From a virus: DNA of 64,000 nucleotides. Under the pieces are notes generated by a model that had not been told where the DNA came from, ran no database searches, and saw only the letters and a list, made by a program, of their open reading frames with translations. A program made the position numbers and the translations under genes. Below are positions 52,952 to 63,186 of this stretch, piece by piece. Numbering within the stretch: position 1 is the first letter of the stretch; every line of letters starts with the position of its first letter. The stretch covers positions 62,001 through 126,000 of the IMG/VR virus record IMGVR_UViG_3300035703_000010. One strand, given 5' to 3'.

Positions 52952-53204
52952 AGATAAAGCCGATATAATTCTAGAGCCCATATTCTTGTTGATGTACTAC
53001 GGAGGGTTTACTTACAAAGAAGCTTATAATCTTCCAGTATCTCACAAGCATTGGTTCGTTCAAAGAATAAGCAAAGAACTATCTAGAACAAGCGACGAGG
53101 GACACACACAATCACGAGCATTGCACGATAACTCTCCTGATGTTAGAGCTTTGTCAGGCCATGCTCGTACAGAAACCCCCTCTAGGCTTAGAAGGTTTAG
53201 TTAA
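52923..53204 (+). CDS. Small hub-assembly protein overlapping gp26-like gene
   Basis: A 93-residue protein starting at GTG 52923, 12 bases after AGGAGGTGA, which lies inside the gp26-like gene. The core ILEPIFLLMYYGGFTYKEAY followed by LPVSHKHWFVQRISKEL is a conserved pattern seen next to gp26 homologues in large myoviruses, in the position of T4 gene 51. The C-terminal 40 residues are polar. Reading is in a different frame (+1) from gp26, with a stop in this frame at 52908, so separate initiation is favoured over frameshifting. Confidence 0.65.
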   Translation: MLAFFGLRPEDKADIILEPIFLLMYYGGFTYKEAYNLPVSHKHWFVQRISKELSRTSDEGHTQSRALHDNSPDVRALSGHARTETPSRLRRFS

Positions 53205-53255
53205 TTTATTTTGATTATCTAGGCATATCTTTTTTTTTAGTGTGTAGATATATGC

Positions 53256-53558
53256 ATGGCGAACCGTGAGAAGATTAAAGTTTATTTAAGTGATCTAAAA
53301 AACGATGTAGAATCACAAAAAGCTTTATTCGAATCTATGTCTTTTTGGTTGCAAGGAAGTGATCAATTTGACATATGTTTTTTAGGAACAAAAGAACAGA
53401 TTAGCGCTGCAAAACTTGTCATGCTTGAAACAAAAAAATTTCAAGATGTTCTATTTTGTAAAGACGCAACTTTAAAAGAAGTATTTGAAAATTTGTCTTC
53501 TAAACACTCAGCCGCTAATTCTTTTAAGGAAGTTTTTAGGATTTCTTGGATTTTTTGA
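53256..53558 (+). CDS. Small unknown protein upstream of tape measure
   Basis: A 100-residue alpha/beta protein from ATG 53256. It has a helix at the N-terminus (REKIKVYLSDLKNDVESQK) and a repeated strand-helix arrangement (FDICFLGTKEQISAAKLV, then FQDVLFCKDATLKEVFENL). No family is recognised. It is 13 bp from the tape measure gene, suggesting a helper in tail assembly, though this is inference from position. Confidence 0.6.
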   Translation: MANREKIKVYLSDLKNDVESQKALFESMSFWLQGSDQFDICFLGTKEQISAAKLVMLETKKFQDVLFCKDATLKEVFENLSSKHSAANSFKEVFRISWIF

Positions 53559-53571
53559 GACGGTGAATTAA

Positions 53572-56500
53572 ATGGCTAAGTCGAAGCTACCAGGTGGAAC
53601 AGGCGAAACGGTTCAGGAACAAGCTGAACGTATGAAACAAGCGAAGACCACGCTTGAAGAATTTGTTGCAGCAAACATAAAGATGTCACAAGAGTTACAA
53701 AAAGTAACTGAACAATCGAGCGCTTTCTTTCAGCTTGCAGCAGAAGGAGCTTCAAAAGTAGCAGACGAGATGAAAAATATCGATTCATCATCTCAATCAA
53801 CATCTCAAAACATTAATGGATTAACAAAAGCTATAGAAAAACAAGGAAAAGCTTTTGAAAAAGCCAACAAAGAAGCTGGTTTCAAGAAAGGCGGAGATGG
53901 AAGAAACAACGTTTTTGAACAAATGGCAAAATCTTCAAAAGCTGCCAAGGTAGGAATTACTCTTTTAACTGGTGCTTTTAACCTTTTAGGTAAAGCTATA
54001 AAGGGTGTCGCGACATTCATAGGTGGTGTGTTCGACGTTTTTACTTCTATATTAGGAGCCATCCCAGGGTTGATTGGAGGATTTTTAAATTTTGGAAAGA
54101 GCATATTCGAATCTATGGTCCAAGGTTCTGAAGATGTTCGTCAATTTTCATTTGAAGTCAGACAAGCATTAGAACGAGTAAAAGAAAAATTTGGAGACAC
54201 ATCAAAAGGCGCTGCAGCTGATATAAAGTCTTTCGTTTCTACTGCAGTTGGAATGTATAACAGATTTGGAGACAGCATATTTGCTTCTGTTGATGATGCA
54301 GCAAATTTTGCTCTTGAACTTGCTGGTACTGGAGAAATGGCGACTATTCTTAGCGGCCAATTAAAAGAAAGTTCTAATGAAATAATCAAGTTCGCAAAAG
54401 GGATGGGAACGACTGGAGAAGAGTCTGCTGCATTGATGAACATGGCTTATTCATCTGGAACTGACATAGTAGACATTTATAAACAAATAGGTCAACAGTC
54501 GCAAGGCTTAGCTAAAAGGCTTAATTTAGATGCAAAAGTTTTAGCAAAAAATATTCAAATTGCTGCAAAAGACGTCAAACATTTCGGCAAAGCTACGGTT
54601 CAATCGATGTCAGAATCTGCAGCTTATGCAAATAAGATGGGCTTATCTCTTGACAAGATCGTTGGGGTTCTTGACAAGTTTGACACATTTGAAGATGCTG
54701 CAAATAACGTTTCTAAACTTTCGCAAGCATTCGGCCTTAACTTAGATACGATGAAGCTTCTTGAGGCTGAAACTCCAGAAGAACGTTTGGAATTGTTAAA
54801 AGATTCTTTCAACACAGCTGGAAAATCTTTAGACAATTTGAACCGTAGAGAATTAAACTATGCTGCTAGTTTGATAGGATTAGATGAAGCAAGCACAAAA
54901 AATCTTCTTTCTAACGAAAATAGAAAAAATTCTCTTGATGATGTAAAAGATGCATCAAGCGCTGTAGCAATGCAAACTAGAACGATGGCTGATGTCTTAA
55001 GCCAAGCCACAAAAGACATCGCTATGAATTTAAAACAACTTACTAGAGAGACGAAAGGATTTTTTGACACGTTTATTGACGGTGTATTGACAGGCATTGA
55101 ACGAACGCCTGAAATGCAAAAAATCTTCATGAATATTTCTAGAGCCCTTGACATGGTTTTCATAGCTGGAAATAAACTTGGCGCGGCTTTCGTTAATGCA
55201 TTTCCAGGTGTTAAGAAAATGCTAGATGCTCTAGCACAGTTTTTTAATCCTACGAAGATAGGAGACATGTTTAATGGATTCACAAGATCCTTTGAAGCTT
55301 TCTTTAAAAAGCTAGGAACAGGAACAGGCGATGTTCGTGAACTGTTTAGCGATTTATCCAAAAATTTGACAGATTATTTCACTGCTCAAGGACCTGCCGG
55401 CAGCCAATTCCTACAAGGATTAAAAGATTTTTGGAATGCAATAAAGCAAGTTATTGCGACAGCAATCCTTGGAATAGGAGATGTTATCGCAGAAGGACTT
55501 TCTTTTATTGCTGATTTCTTCGAAGGAAAGAGAAAACTTCCAAGCGGAAAAAATCTTCTTGCTGCAGCAAAAGGAGGATTAGGGAAAGTAGGTGAAGAAT
55601 TATCTCCGATTGGAGAAGCTGCGATGGCAAGCTTTGGAAAAATAGGAGAACAGTTCGGTAGAATTTGGGAACCATTGAAAGAATCATTGAAGACGTCATT
55701 AAAAGAAGGTATCGATTATATCTGGGAATACATAAAAGAAAAGTTTTCAGAAAATAAAGGAAAGATTCTTCTTGGAGGTCTTCTCGGCTTTGCTTCTTCA
55801 GGTGATGGAGGAATATTAGGATTACTTGGAAAAGGTGCCATGGCATACAAAATGCACCAATTAACCAAGCTTGTTACGTCAGGTGCAGCTGCAGGAACAG
55901 CGGCCACAGAAGCCGCGGCTACAGGAGGAGCTGCTGCTACGGTGGGAGGAGCTGCACCTCTTATTACAAAAGCAGGTCTTGCGACAGCTGGTGCGACAGC
56001 TGGTGCTGCTGTTCTTGCAATAGGGGCAACAGCGGCTGCGATAGACCAAGCTATGGCTTTATCAGACGATTTAGAGATTATTGCAGGTCAACAACAAAGT
56101 GCAGTTGACGAAATTAATGATTTAGTTAAATCAGGGCAAATTGAAACGTTAACATATAAATTAGGGTTAGGAGAAGGTCAATCAGGAGAAGGAGCAGGAT
56201 GGTCTGAGCTTTCAAATGAAGAATTAGTAGAACGATATGGGCAATTAATAGGAGGAGCTAGCTGGCTTTCTTCTGATACTGAAGATGCAGAAAAAATAAG
56301 AAGAATATTACAACAAAAATTCAATCAAGCTAAACAAATTCAAGAACAACAAAAAGAAGCGCAAAATAAGCTAATTGAAGAAAAAAAGAAACAAGAGAAG
56401 CAATTAAAAGAAGAAGCTCAAAAGAAAAAAGATGAAGATGAATACAATGCATTTATGAAAGCTTTGGGTGTCGGCGGCAATGGAGAAATTAACATGCTGA

Positions 56501-57693
56501 CATTCAAACAAAAAATTGCTGAAATTGACAAGCTTGCAAAAGATGTAACAAAAGGTTCGTCAAATTTGCAGAAAAATTTCGACATTATAAGAAATCATCT
56601 TAAGACGATGAATTTTAATTTGTTTGGAGCAAATTCAGCAGAATCAAAAGCAAAAGTTGAAGAAATGAAAGCCGCCGGTGAGACGATGATGCACATGTTA
56701 ACGATCATCAAAACGATGGCGCTTATTTCAGGCCAATCTCAAGAATCTGCAAAACAATTGGAGAAATTTGGTGATCCAGAAAAAGGAGACTCAATTGCTG
56801 GAAAGGCCGTAAAATTTGTTGAAAATCAAAAAGTTACAATTGATAAGATAACCGAAGCTTTCATGAAGGATTCGACAAAAGGACAATCTGTTCCCGTTTC
56901 GCAAGTAAAAGAAAATATGTCTAATCTGAAAGAATCTTTGAAATCAGCTGAAGATTCTTTTTCTAGTATATCCAAAGTAAAAGATTCTATCGTTGCAATG
57001 GCTGATCCAAAGAATGCGATAACTGAAAAAATAGCGAATGATGCTCAAAACAATATACAACAAATGAGCCTTCCTCTTAAGACCCTTTGGTCAACAATAG
57101 GATCACAATTAGGCAGCGATATGCTTGCAGATGAAAAAGGCGTATCAAGAATGTCTAAAATAGAACTAGCGATGCAGCAGACAAGAGGCGCAGTAAGCAC
57201 GACAGTTGAACTGTTTAATGAGTTATCAGGCGTTATTTCTAAGCTTGACGCGGATACGACACTTAGAGGTATGTCTTTCCTCAGTGATACGCTTCAAAAA
57301 TTCTCTGATCACGTATCTATCGCGATTGATTCAGTTTCAGTAGAAAGAATCAACGAACTTAGAAATAAGATTGCTGAGATTAAACAATTGACTTTAGATC
57401 TAGATGCATTAATGCCAAATCAAGTCACTGTTGCTGCGACGCCATCAGCCAGTACAAACGTAGTTGCTACGAAAGTGTCTCCTCAGGTTGTTAAACCGAA
57501 GCAAGGCGTTCAAATAAACATGAAATTTGATATTGTCATGGATGCTAAGTCATTAGAAAAAGCACTTGTCACAAGAACTGATTCTCTTGTTGTTAAGGCT
57601 CTTACACAAGGTTTTGGTGAAGGAAAAGTTCAAGCTTCACCTGGGTATGACTTAAACGTTTCTAAGACAACAGCAGCAAATGGAACGCCTTGA
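53572..57693 (+). CDS. Tape measure protein
   Basis: A 1373-residue protein starting at ATG 53572. It is long, helical and Gln/Lys/Ala-rich, with two hydrophobic stretches: one with FIGGVFDVFTSILGAIPGLI (about residues 145-170) and an Ala/Gly-rich part (about 765-835) containing TAGATAGAAVLAIGATAAAI. Coiled-coil segments follow (QIQEQQKEAQNKLIEEKKKQ, about 920-940). Such proteins set tail length at about 0.15 nm per residue, suggesting a tail near 200 nm. T4 gp29 has 590 residues. There is no lysozyme domain. It stands after the hub genes and before baseplate genes as in other myoviruses. Confidence 0.9.
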   Translation: MAKSKLPGGTGETVQEQAERMKQAKTTLEEFVAANIKMSQELQKVTEQSSAFFQLAAEGASKVADEMKNIDSSSQSTSQNINGLTKAIEKQGKAFEKANKEAGFKKGGDGRNNVFEQMAKSSKAAKVGITLLTGAFNLLGKAIKGVATFIGGVFDVFTSILGAIPGLIGGFLNFGKSIFESMVQGSEDVRQFSFEVRQALERVKEKFGDTSKGAAADIKSFVSTAVGMYNRFGDSIFASVDDAANFALELAGTGEMATILSGQLKESSNEIIKFAKGMGTTGEESAALMNMAYSSGTDIVDIYKQIGQQSQGLAKRLNLDAKVLAKNIQIAAKDVKHFGKATVQSMSESAAYANKMGLSLDKIVGVLDKFDTFEDAANNVSKLSQAFGLNLDTMKLLEAETPEERLELLKDSFNTAGKSLDNLNRRELNYAASLIGLDEASTKNLLSNENRKNSLDDVKDASSAVAMQTRTMADVLSQATKDIAMNLKQLTRETKGFFDTFIDGVLTGIERTPEMQKIFMNISRALDMVFIAGNKLGAAFVNAFPGVKKMLDALAQFFNPTKIGDMFNGFTRSFEAFFKKLGTGTGDVRELFSDLSKNLTDYFTAQGPAGSQFLQGLKDFWNAIKQVIATAILGIGDVIAEGLSFIADFFEGKRKLPSGKNLLAAAKGGLGKVGEELSPIGEAAMASFGKIGEQFGRIWEPLKESLKTSLKEGIDYIWEYIKEKFSENKGKILLGGLLGFASSGDGGILGLLGKGAMAYKMHQLTKLVTSGAAAGTAATEAAATGGAAATVGGAAPLITKAGLATAGATAGAAVLAIGATAAAIDQAMALSDDLEIIAGQQQSAVDEINDLVKSGQIETLTYKLGLGEGQSGEGAGWSELSNEELVERYGQLIGGASWLSSDTEDAEKIRRILQQKFNQAKQIQEQQKEAQNKLIEEKKKQEKQLKEEAQKKKDEDEYNAFMKALGVGGNGEINMLTFKQKIAEIDKLAKDVTKGSSNLQKNFDIIRNHLKTMNFNLFGANSAESKAKVEEMKAAGETMMHMLTIIKTMALISGQSQESAKQLEKFGDPEKGDSIAGKAVKFVENQKVTIDKITEAFMKDSTKGQSVPVSQVKENMSNLKESLKSAEDSFSSISKVKDSIVAMADPKNAITEKIANDAQNNIQQMSLPLKTLWSTIGSQLGSDMLADEKGVSRMSKIELAMQQTRGAVSTTVELFNELSGVISKLDADTTLRGMSFLSDTLQKFSDHVSIAIDSVSVERINELRNKIAEIKQLTLDLDALMPNQVTVAATPSASTNVVATKVSPQVVKPKQGVQINMKFDIVMDAKSLEKALVTRTDSLVVKALTQGFGEGKVQASPGYDLNVSKTTAANGTP

Positions 57694-57714
57694 TTAATAA
57701 GGACCATCAATTAA

Positions 57715-57990
57715 ATGAAAATACCTACAAAACAAGAATATTTTAAGAAGCTTCGTTCTAATCAAGAATATCAATCTTTGTTGAAGAAAATTCCTGACGC
57801 AGAAGAAAGAAAGCAAGCTATCAACACCATTGAATACATCATGGAAAATTTTATCAATGCTTTTTCCATGGTGGCTTCTGAAGCAGCTAAAAACCCTGAA
57901 TCTGCTGAAAAAATAATGGAGGCTTTGAAAACAGGCGACAACATAATTAAGGAAAGTGATGGTGAACCCATCAATCCGAAAGCGAAGTAG
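57715..57990 (+). CDS. Small helical protein between tape measure and baseplate genes
   Basis: A 91-residue helical protein from ATG 57715, with AATAAGGA upstream. No domain is recognised; the sequence reads as two amphipathic helices (QAINTIEYIMENFINAFSMV and AEKIMEALKTGDNII). It is 5 bp from the next gene, so co-expressed. A baseplate or tape measure accessory role is possible. Confidence 0.6.
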   Translation: MKIPTKQEYFKKLRSNQEYQSLLKKIPDAEERKQAINTIEYIMENFINAFSMVASEAAKNPESAEKIMEALKTGDNIIKESDGEPINPKAK

Positions 57991-57995
57991 CACCA

Positions 57996-60900
57996 ATGTC
58001 AGGAATAAAGACAGGAAATAAAGGGTTTGTCAATCCAGTTGATAATAAGGTTTATAGCATTGTCAACGGTGAGGAAGATCCAGAAAATCCAATTAATCCT
58101 GTTTCTGAAACGTATGATCCAGGTAATATGACTGTCGATAAGACAGTCAAAGACATCAGTAAGACAGTAAAGACAACTTTAGCAAACTATCTTAGCAAAG
58201 CAACATTGGGTCAAGCCGGTGCCTCAACGACGGCAAATGCTTATCCTATCGACGGATCTACACTATCAACAATAGAATCTTCGCTTACAACCCCTACCGG
58301 ATACCCATCCCCCCTTACCCCTGCCTCTTCAGGAAATTCTAAAAAATTTGCCGACCAAGACCACCAAATACCTTCGTCAATATCAGACAATTATGCAAAA
58401 GGAACGAATACGGAAGGTACAATTACGACTCTTCTTTCAAAAGGAAAGAGTGAAGAGTCAGCCACAAAACAGCTCTTGGACGGTAACGAATTGCTTCGAG
58501 GCGTGACTAAAGTTCAAAACGTAGTTACGCTACCATCTCCCTTAGGGGCATACTTTTCAGCTGCAATTACACCAAACTATCGAGCACCAACAGACAAGTT
58601 TTTTTCTGAAAGTGATATCTTAAATCCTCCAAAGGCTTTTAATCCAAAACTATTAAATTATAAAGTTTCATTTGCACCAGATCCTGGTTCTACTACAGTC
58701 GACAGCTCAAATCTTAGTTTGCGATTAGACAAAGTTGTCACTACTGATACTTCAGTTTTCAATTTTGCATCAGGATTAACAGGAAAAAACTTTTTCTCTG
58801 TTTCAGCTCCAGATCCGTTAACTCTTAAATCGATAACGGTGAATGAGGTTCCTCCAACTCTAGCCACTGCTGAAAGCCAAAACACGAAAGTATTTGCTAG
58901 CGGGTTAAGGAATTCTTACACTGACGATTATACGGATCTAAGCGTCAATAACAAGGACGGATTGCAAAAAGGCAAAACTGAACATTCGATAGATCCCACA
59001 ATCCCAAAGCCCAGTGGAAATTCATTTTTATCAAAGATCGTAATTGAAGGTACGAGTATAAAAGCTGGAACTGGATTAGACTTTTTAAAAACTTATACAA
59101 ATTCCGCAATATCCCCGAATTATAGAAATGCAGCAGGACAATTTACGACGGAAGACATATTGTCTCCTTCTGGTAAGTTTGATTACAAGCTAATCGATTA
59201 CAGCTCTTTACAAAAGGTTGAGCCTAAAACTGAAGCTGTTAAACAAGGCGATTTAACATTAACCCTTTCTAGTATTTTCAATTTTGCTTCAAAGTTGACA
59301 AATCCAGCTGCTGGGTTTATTTCATTAACAACTTCGGTAAAAAATTCTTATCCTGTTTCTGCACCTGATAAGTTTTCTGCAGATAGTTTATATCCGATAA
59401 CGACTGACGGATTTCCATCTCCTCGGAATGTTGGAACGAACAAGAACACGTTTGTTTTTAATGACAATTTGCCTTCATCTTATTCTGCAGAATTTGATAG
59501 CGTTTCTGGTCAATTTAAGAAAGGCAAGCAAAACACATCCGGGGTAGATGGACATGCTTTATTGTCCAAAAGCATCATTACAGATTCTTTTGGATTTACT
59601 AGACTGAATCCATCTTTACGAAATTATTTTGAGAATGTTGCTGTAGTTAATTTCTTTTATCCTGATATTTCAAATTCTGTTTTATCAAAAGACTCAAATG
59701 AAAAAGCTTTTTTGTTGAAGCAAATTGACATATCATCCCCTCCGCGGGCTTTTGAACCCATCATAAACATTGGAACGACTTTTGGAAAGTATTCTGGACA
59801 AGAATCTTTAAAAACGCAGTGGAACTTAATAGATCAAAGAAAGAAAGCTTCTGAAATAACTCAAGTAAATCAATACTCAGTTGATCTTTCTTTAGAAGAT
59901 TTAATTCATACTAATGATCCTTCGACTTCTCTTCCGCTTCCTCTTTCGCAAAAAAACAATGATTCTTACGTAAAACGAGAAGATATCAAGCCTTTATCTC
60001 GTGATGCAACGATAAAGAATTTTTCAAAAGGTAAAGAATCATTAAACAATGATGACAACGTTACGACAGGTCATACTCTTTTAAAGGATGGAGTTCCTGG
60101 AAACTATGACGTTTTGACTGGGCTTCCATCTAACGAAAGCCCTACAGGAATTGAAGAATCTAGCCCGCTTTATGAGTATGTAGGAAATCGTGGAGCAACA
60201 GTTCTTAACGTAGGAGCAAATCGTTTCATTGGATCTTCAAGACCTGAAAGAGGATTTAATCCTACTTTGACGCTTCCAGGTGGAAAGACAATTTCTCAGT
60301 TAAAGATGTCTAACGTTGCAAGAGAACTACTTAATCGAGCAACGGGACGAGCAGAAAGATCGGCAACCGAAGTAGACTTTGCTGAAAATCCTGTTATTTC
60401 AAGCCCTGATTTAGGAATAGCAAAAGTCAACAATATTCTTTTAGAAGCAGCAGACGCAATAAATTCATTGTCTATTGATAATGAAATTGACGAAGGATCT
60501 CTAACATCGATCAGCGGCATTTACGACGATTCTGGTAATGGACAATCATGGGGAACTTTAACGACTCCTGATAGCAAGTTTGACCAACCTCTCAATACTC
60601 GTTTTATTGTTCTTATGTTGTTGCTTTTGACCGCGATAATTACGCTATTTGGGTTCTTCGGATTTTTTACTCCTCAAGATAAAAGAACGTCCGATCCATT
60701 GAAGCCAAGCAGAGATCCAAACGGACAATTGGCTCTTGGAAATCATAAGTTCAAAAGCAAAGACGACGGTCTTTTCGGGCTCGGAGGCGGAGTTTTAACG
60801 ATTGAAAACATGTTAGGAATAAGGGAAACATTTAATCCTGCAATTTCTGCATTAAACGCAGGAGTTAAAGCGTTTTTCATAGGAGCTTCAAACGCTGATG

Positions 60901-62846
60901 TAACGATAGCTCAAATTGCAGCTGCAGTTGCTGGAATAGGAATAGACTCTATTGTTGGGGAAGGGTCTGCTGTTGGAGCAAACATAGTCGTAGCTCGTAC
61001 GATAGTTAGATCCAGCTTAATAATAGCTCAACAGGTTGAAAGCATACAAAATGCAAATGAAACTTCATTAAGTCCAGCGTTGTCAAAGGTCTCTGGAATA
61101 GCGACTATCGGTAAGTTGTTTAGGACTTCTAAGCTTATTTCTGCAATAAACGTGTTCATGTCTCTAGGTGATGCTTTACTAAGCAGACAATCAACAATGG
61201 TTTTAGGCCCAGATGGGTCTCCGCGCACCTCAAGCGGCGCAGATAGACAGGATCCCTTAGGGGCTCATTCGACTGTTAGGAAAAGTCGGTTGACGTATGA
61301 CGATGGTCAAGGAACGGTAAAGTACGATCCTGAACTTGCATGGTCGTCTAGAAGAGCTCCTTCACTGTATCTTGTTCCTGCATCCATCGCGGGAATTCAA
61401 AATCGTGATGCAAGCCAAGGAAATCCCCTAGGATCATTCGGGGGATCTGGGTATTTACGTAAACATGATGGCACAGGGAAATCAAAAACGATATCTTCTT
61501 TAGCACCTGATTCAGGAAGGTTCAGTAAAGAAATCAGGGAAAGCATGGAGAAGCTTTTGGATGCAGAATATGTTCCTTTCTATTTCCATGATATCAGAAC
61601 GAATGAAATCATTTCTTTTCATGCTTTCTTGACGTCTTTAACAGATGATTATACTGCATCGTATGATTCAGTGGAAGGTTTTGGTCGTGTCGAACCAGTT
61701 AAGATATACAAAGGAACGCAAAGAAAGATAAGCCTAAGTTTCATCATCGCCTCGACGAGTGAAGAAGATTTTCACGATATGTGGTTCAAAATCAATAAGC
61801 TTGTCACGTTAGCTTATCCACAATATACTTCAGGTAGATCTTTGGTCGGTCCTGGATATGATTTTAAGGCTCCATTCAGTCAAATGATAGGAGCATCTCC
61901 TCTAATCAGAATAAGATTAGGAGATTTGCTACGCTCAAATTATTCTAGGTTCGGATTGGCAAGATTGTTCGGCGCAGGATCAGAATCTACAACAATTCCA
62001 ACACCAGCCACCGATGGGTCCGCCACTCCTTCGAATGATTCTCCTCAACAATCAAATGCTGGTAAAAATTTACAGGCTTTGGTTACTGTTAATGATGCAA
62101 CTAAAAAGTTTATATCTGATCTTTCTAAGACATCAACGCAAGCTTTTGCAGATAACCTTAGAGGTTTAAGTATTCCTTATAACTCTAGTCATGTTGCTCA
62201 AGGAATAACATTAGTTGATAATTCCAATAGAAACAATGGAAAAACCTTAGAAACAGTTGCTGATGATGACGTTTCTAATCCTTCATATTATGGAAAAAAT
62301 CGTGCTCCTTTTAGAAATACAACAATAAAAGTTTTAGGGGTACAAGAATTTGACTATTTAATTTCTGTAGAATATTTCAATATGAAATTAATGAAAATGG
62401 TAGAATCAAGAAATCTCATCACACCTCAGCAACTATCTGTATTAGTGAACAGTTCTATAGGCGTAAAAAATGCCTTAAATGAAAGGTTAAATACCCAACC
62501 TCAAAACGTTGCCATTTCTGGATATAATAGCATCGTATCATTTATGCAAGAGAACACGAACGCAATTGTTCGTTCTTTTGAATCCGCAGGAGGAAAAGGA
62601 CTTGCCGGTGTTATCGAGTCTATGAATTTTGATTGGTACAGCCAAACAACATGGGAGATAGCCCCTGGATCAACTGCTCCAAAAATGTGTAAGGTAACGG
62701 TTAACTTCTCACCGATACATGATATCACACCAGGTATTGATCACATGGGTTATAATCGTGCACCGGTATATTCAGTTGGTAATGCCATGAATTCCACAAC
62801 TCCGAATCAAGTTTCTGCGAACACGGTAGAGAAATCATCTAAGTAA
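57996..62846 (+). CDS. Very large baseplate/hub protein with internal repeats and a membrane-like segment
   Basis: A 1616-residue protein from ATG 57996. The first 750 residues are Ser/Thr/Asn-rich and hold about three imperfect copies of a 150-170 residue repeat marked by PNYR, DIL-P-x-x-F and SxFNFASxLT-type stretches. A strongly hydrophobic segment, LMLLLLTAIITLFGFFGFFT (about 872-891), follows. The last 450 residues carry YVPFYFHDIRTNEIISFHAF and KIYKGTQRKISLSFIIAST, a pattern I know from baseplate proteins of large marine myoviruses. It could be a central hub protein with a membrane-inserting part used at infection. Exact role unknown. Confidence 0.65.
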   Translation: MSGIKTGNKGFVNPVDNKVYSIVNGEEDPENPINPVSETYDPGNMTVDKTVKDISKTVKTTLANYLSKATLGQAGASTTANAYPIDGSTLSTIESSLTTPTGYPSPLTPASSGNSKKFADQDHQIPSSISDNYAKGTNTEGTITTLLSKGKSEESATKQLLDGNELLRGVTKVQNVVTLPSPLGAYFSAAITPNYRAPTDKFFSESDILNPPKAFNPKLLNYKVSFAPDPGSTTVDSSNLSLRLDKVVTTDTSVFNFASGLTGKNFFSVSAPDPLTLKSITVNEVPPTLATAESQNTKVFASGLRNSYTDDYTDLSVNNKDGLQKGKTEHSIDPTIPKPSGNSFLSKIVIEGTSIKAGTGLDFLKTYTNSAISPNYRNAAGQFTTEDILSPSGKFDYKLIDYSSLQKVEPKTEAVKQGDLTLTLSSIFNFASKLTNPAAGFISLTTSVKNSYPVSAPDKFSADSLYPITTDGFPSPRNVGTNKNTFVFNDNLPSSYSAEFDSVSGQFKKGKQNTSGVDGHALLSKSIITDSFGFTRLNPSLRNYFENVAVVNFFYPDISNSVLSKDSNEKAFLLKQIDISSPPRAFEPIINIGTTFGKYSGQESLKTQWNLIDQRKKASEITQVNQYSVDLSLEDLIHTNDPSTSLPLPLSQKNNDSYVKREDIKPLSRDATIKNFSKGKESLNNDDNVTTGHTLLKDGVPGNYDVLTGLPSNESPTGIEESSPLYEYVGNRGATVLNVGANRFIGSSRPERGFNPTLTLPGGKTISQLKMSNVARELLNRATGRAERSATEVDFAENPVISSPDLGIAKVNNILLEAADAINSLSIDNEIDEGSLTSISGIYDDSGNGQSWGTLTTPDSKFDQPLNTRFIVLMLLLLTAIITLFGFFGFFTPQDKRTSDPLKPSRDPNGQLALGNHKFKSKDDGLFGLGGGVLTIENMLGIRETFNPAISALNAGVKAFFIGASNADVTIAQIAAAVAGIGIDSIVGEGSAVGANIVVARTIVRSSLIIAQQVESIQNANETSLSPALSKVSGIATIGKLFRTSKLISAINVFMSLGDALLSRQSTMVLGPDGSPRTSSGADRQDPLGAHSTVRKSRLTYDDGQGTVKYDPELAWSSRRAPSLYLVPASIAGIQNRDASQGNPLGSFGGSGYLRKHDGTGKSKTISSLAPDSGRFSKEIRESMEKLLDAEYVPFYFHDIRTNEIISFHAFLTSLTDDYTASYDSVEGFGRVEPVKIYKGTQRKISLSFIIASTSEEDFHDMWFKINKLVTLAYPQYTSGRSLVGPGYDFKAPFSQMIGASPLIRIRLGDLLRSNYSRFGLARLFGAGSESTTIPTPATDGSATPSNDSPQQSNAGKNLQALVTVNDATKKFISDLSKTSTQAFADNLRGLSIPYNSSHVAQGITLVDNSNRNNGKTLETVADDDVSNPSYYGKNRAPFRNTTIKVLGVQEFDYLISVEYFNMKLMKMVESRNLITPQQLSVLVNSSIGVKNALNERLNTQPQNVAISGYNSIVSFMQENTNAIVRSFESAGGKGLAGVIESMNFDWYSQTTWEIAPGSTAPKMCKVTVNFSPIHDITPGIDHMGYNRAPVYSVGNAMNSTTPNQVSANTVEKSSK

Positions 62847-62866
62847 AGTAATTACTTACAATAAAA

Positions 62867-63166
62867 ATGGCAATTTTCAGTCGATATAAAAACGATCCTT
62901 CATTAGGCTTTGGGTTTCAATATGGAACATCAACTTCGATATCTGCTGTAAGAAGCGCAATCAATGAAGGATTCATACCCATCGTAAAGACGATAGTTTT
63001 GACTGAAAATCAAAGGCTTGATCAACTTGCTGCGATATATTACAAAGATGCAAGATTTTGGTGGGTTTTGGCCGCAGGTTCAGACATAGGATGGGGATTA
63101 CAAGTTCCTCCTGGAACGATAATAAACATACCTGACATCAACGCCGTCGCCGCAATCGTGACTTGA
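62867..63166 (+). CDS. Baseplate wedge protein (gp53-like, LysM-type)
   Basis: A 99-residue protein from ATG 62867. The second half is LysM-like: IVLTENQRLDQLAAIYYKDA (about 44-63), RFWWVLAAGSDIGWGLQVPP and a final IINIP. This arrangement is typical of gp53 and related baseplate proteins that link wedges. The N-terminus RYKNDPSLGFGFQYGTS is characteristic of the group in large myoviruses. It is 20 bp after the large baseplate protein. Confidence 0.75.
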   Translation: MAIFSRYKNDPSLGFGFQYGTSTSISAVRSAINEGFIPIVKTIVLTENQRLDQLAAIYYKDARFWWVLAAGSDIGWGLQVPPGTIINIPDINAVAAIVT

Positions 63167-63186
63167 AAAGGTTGTATAATTGAGCT

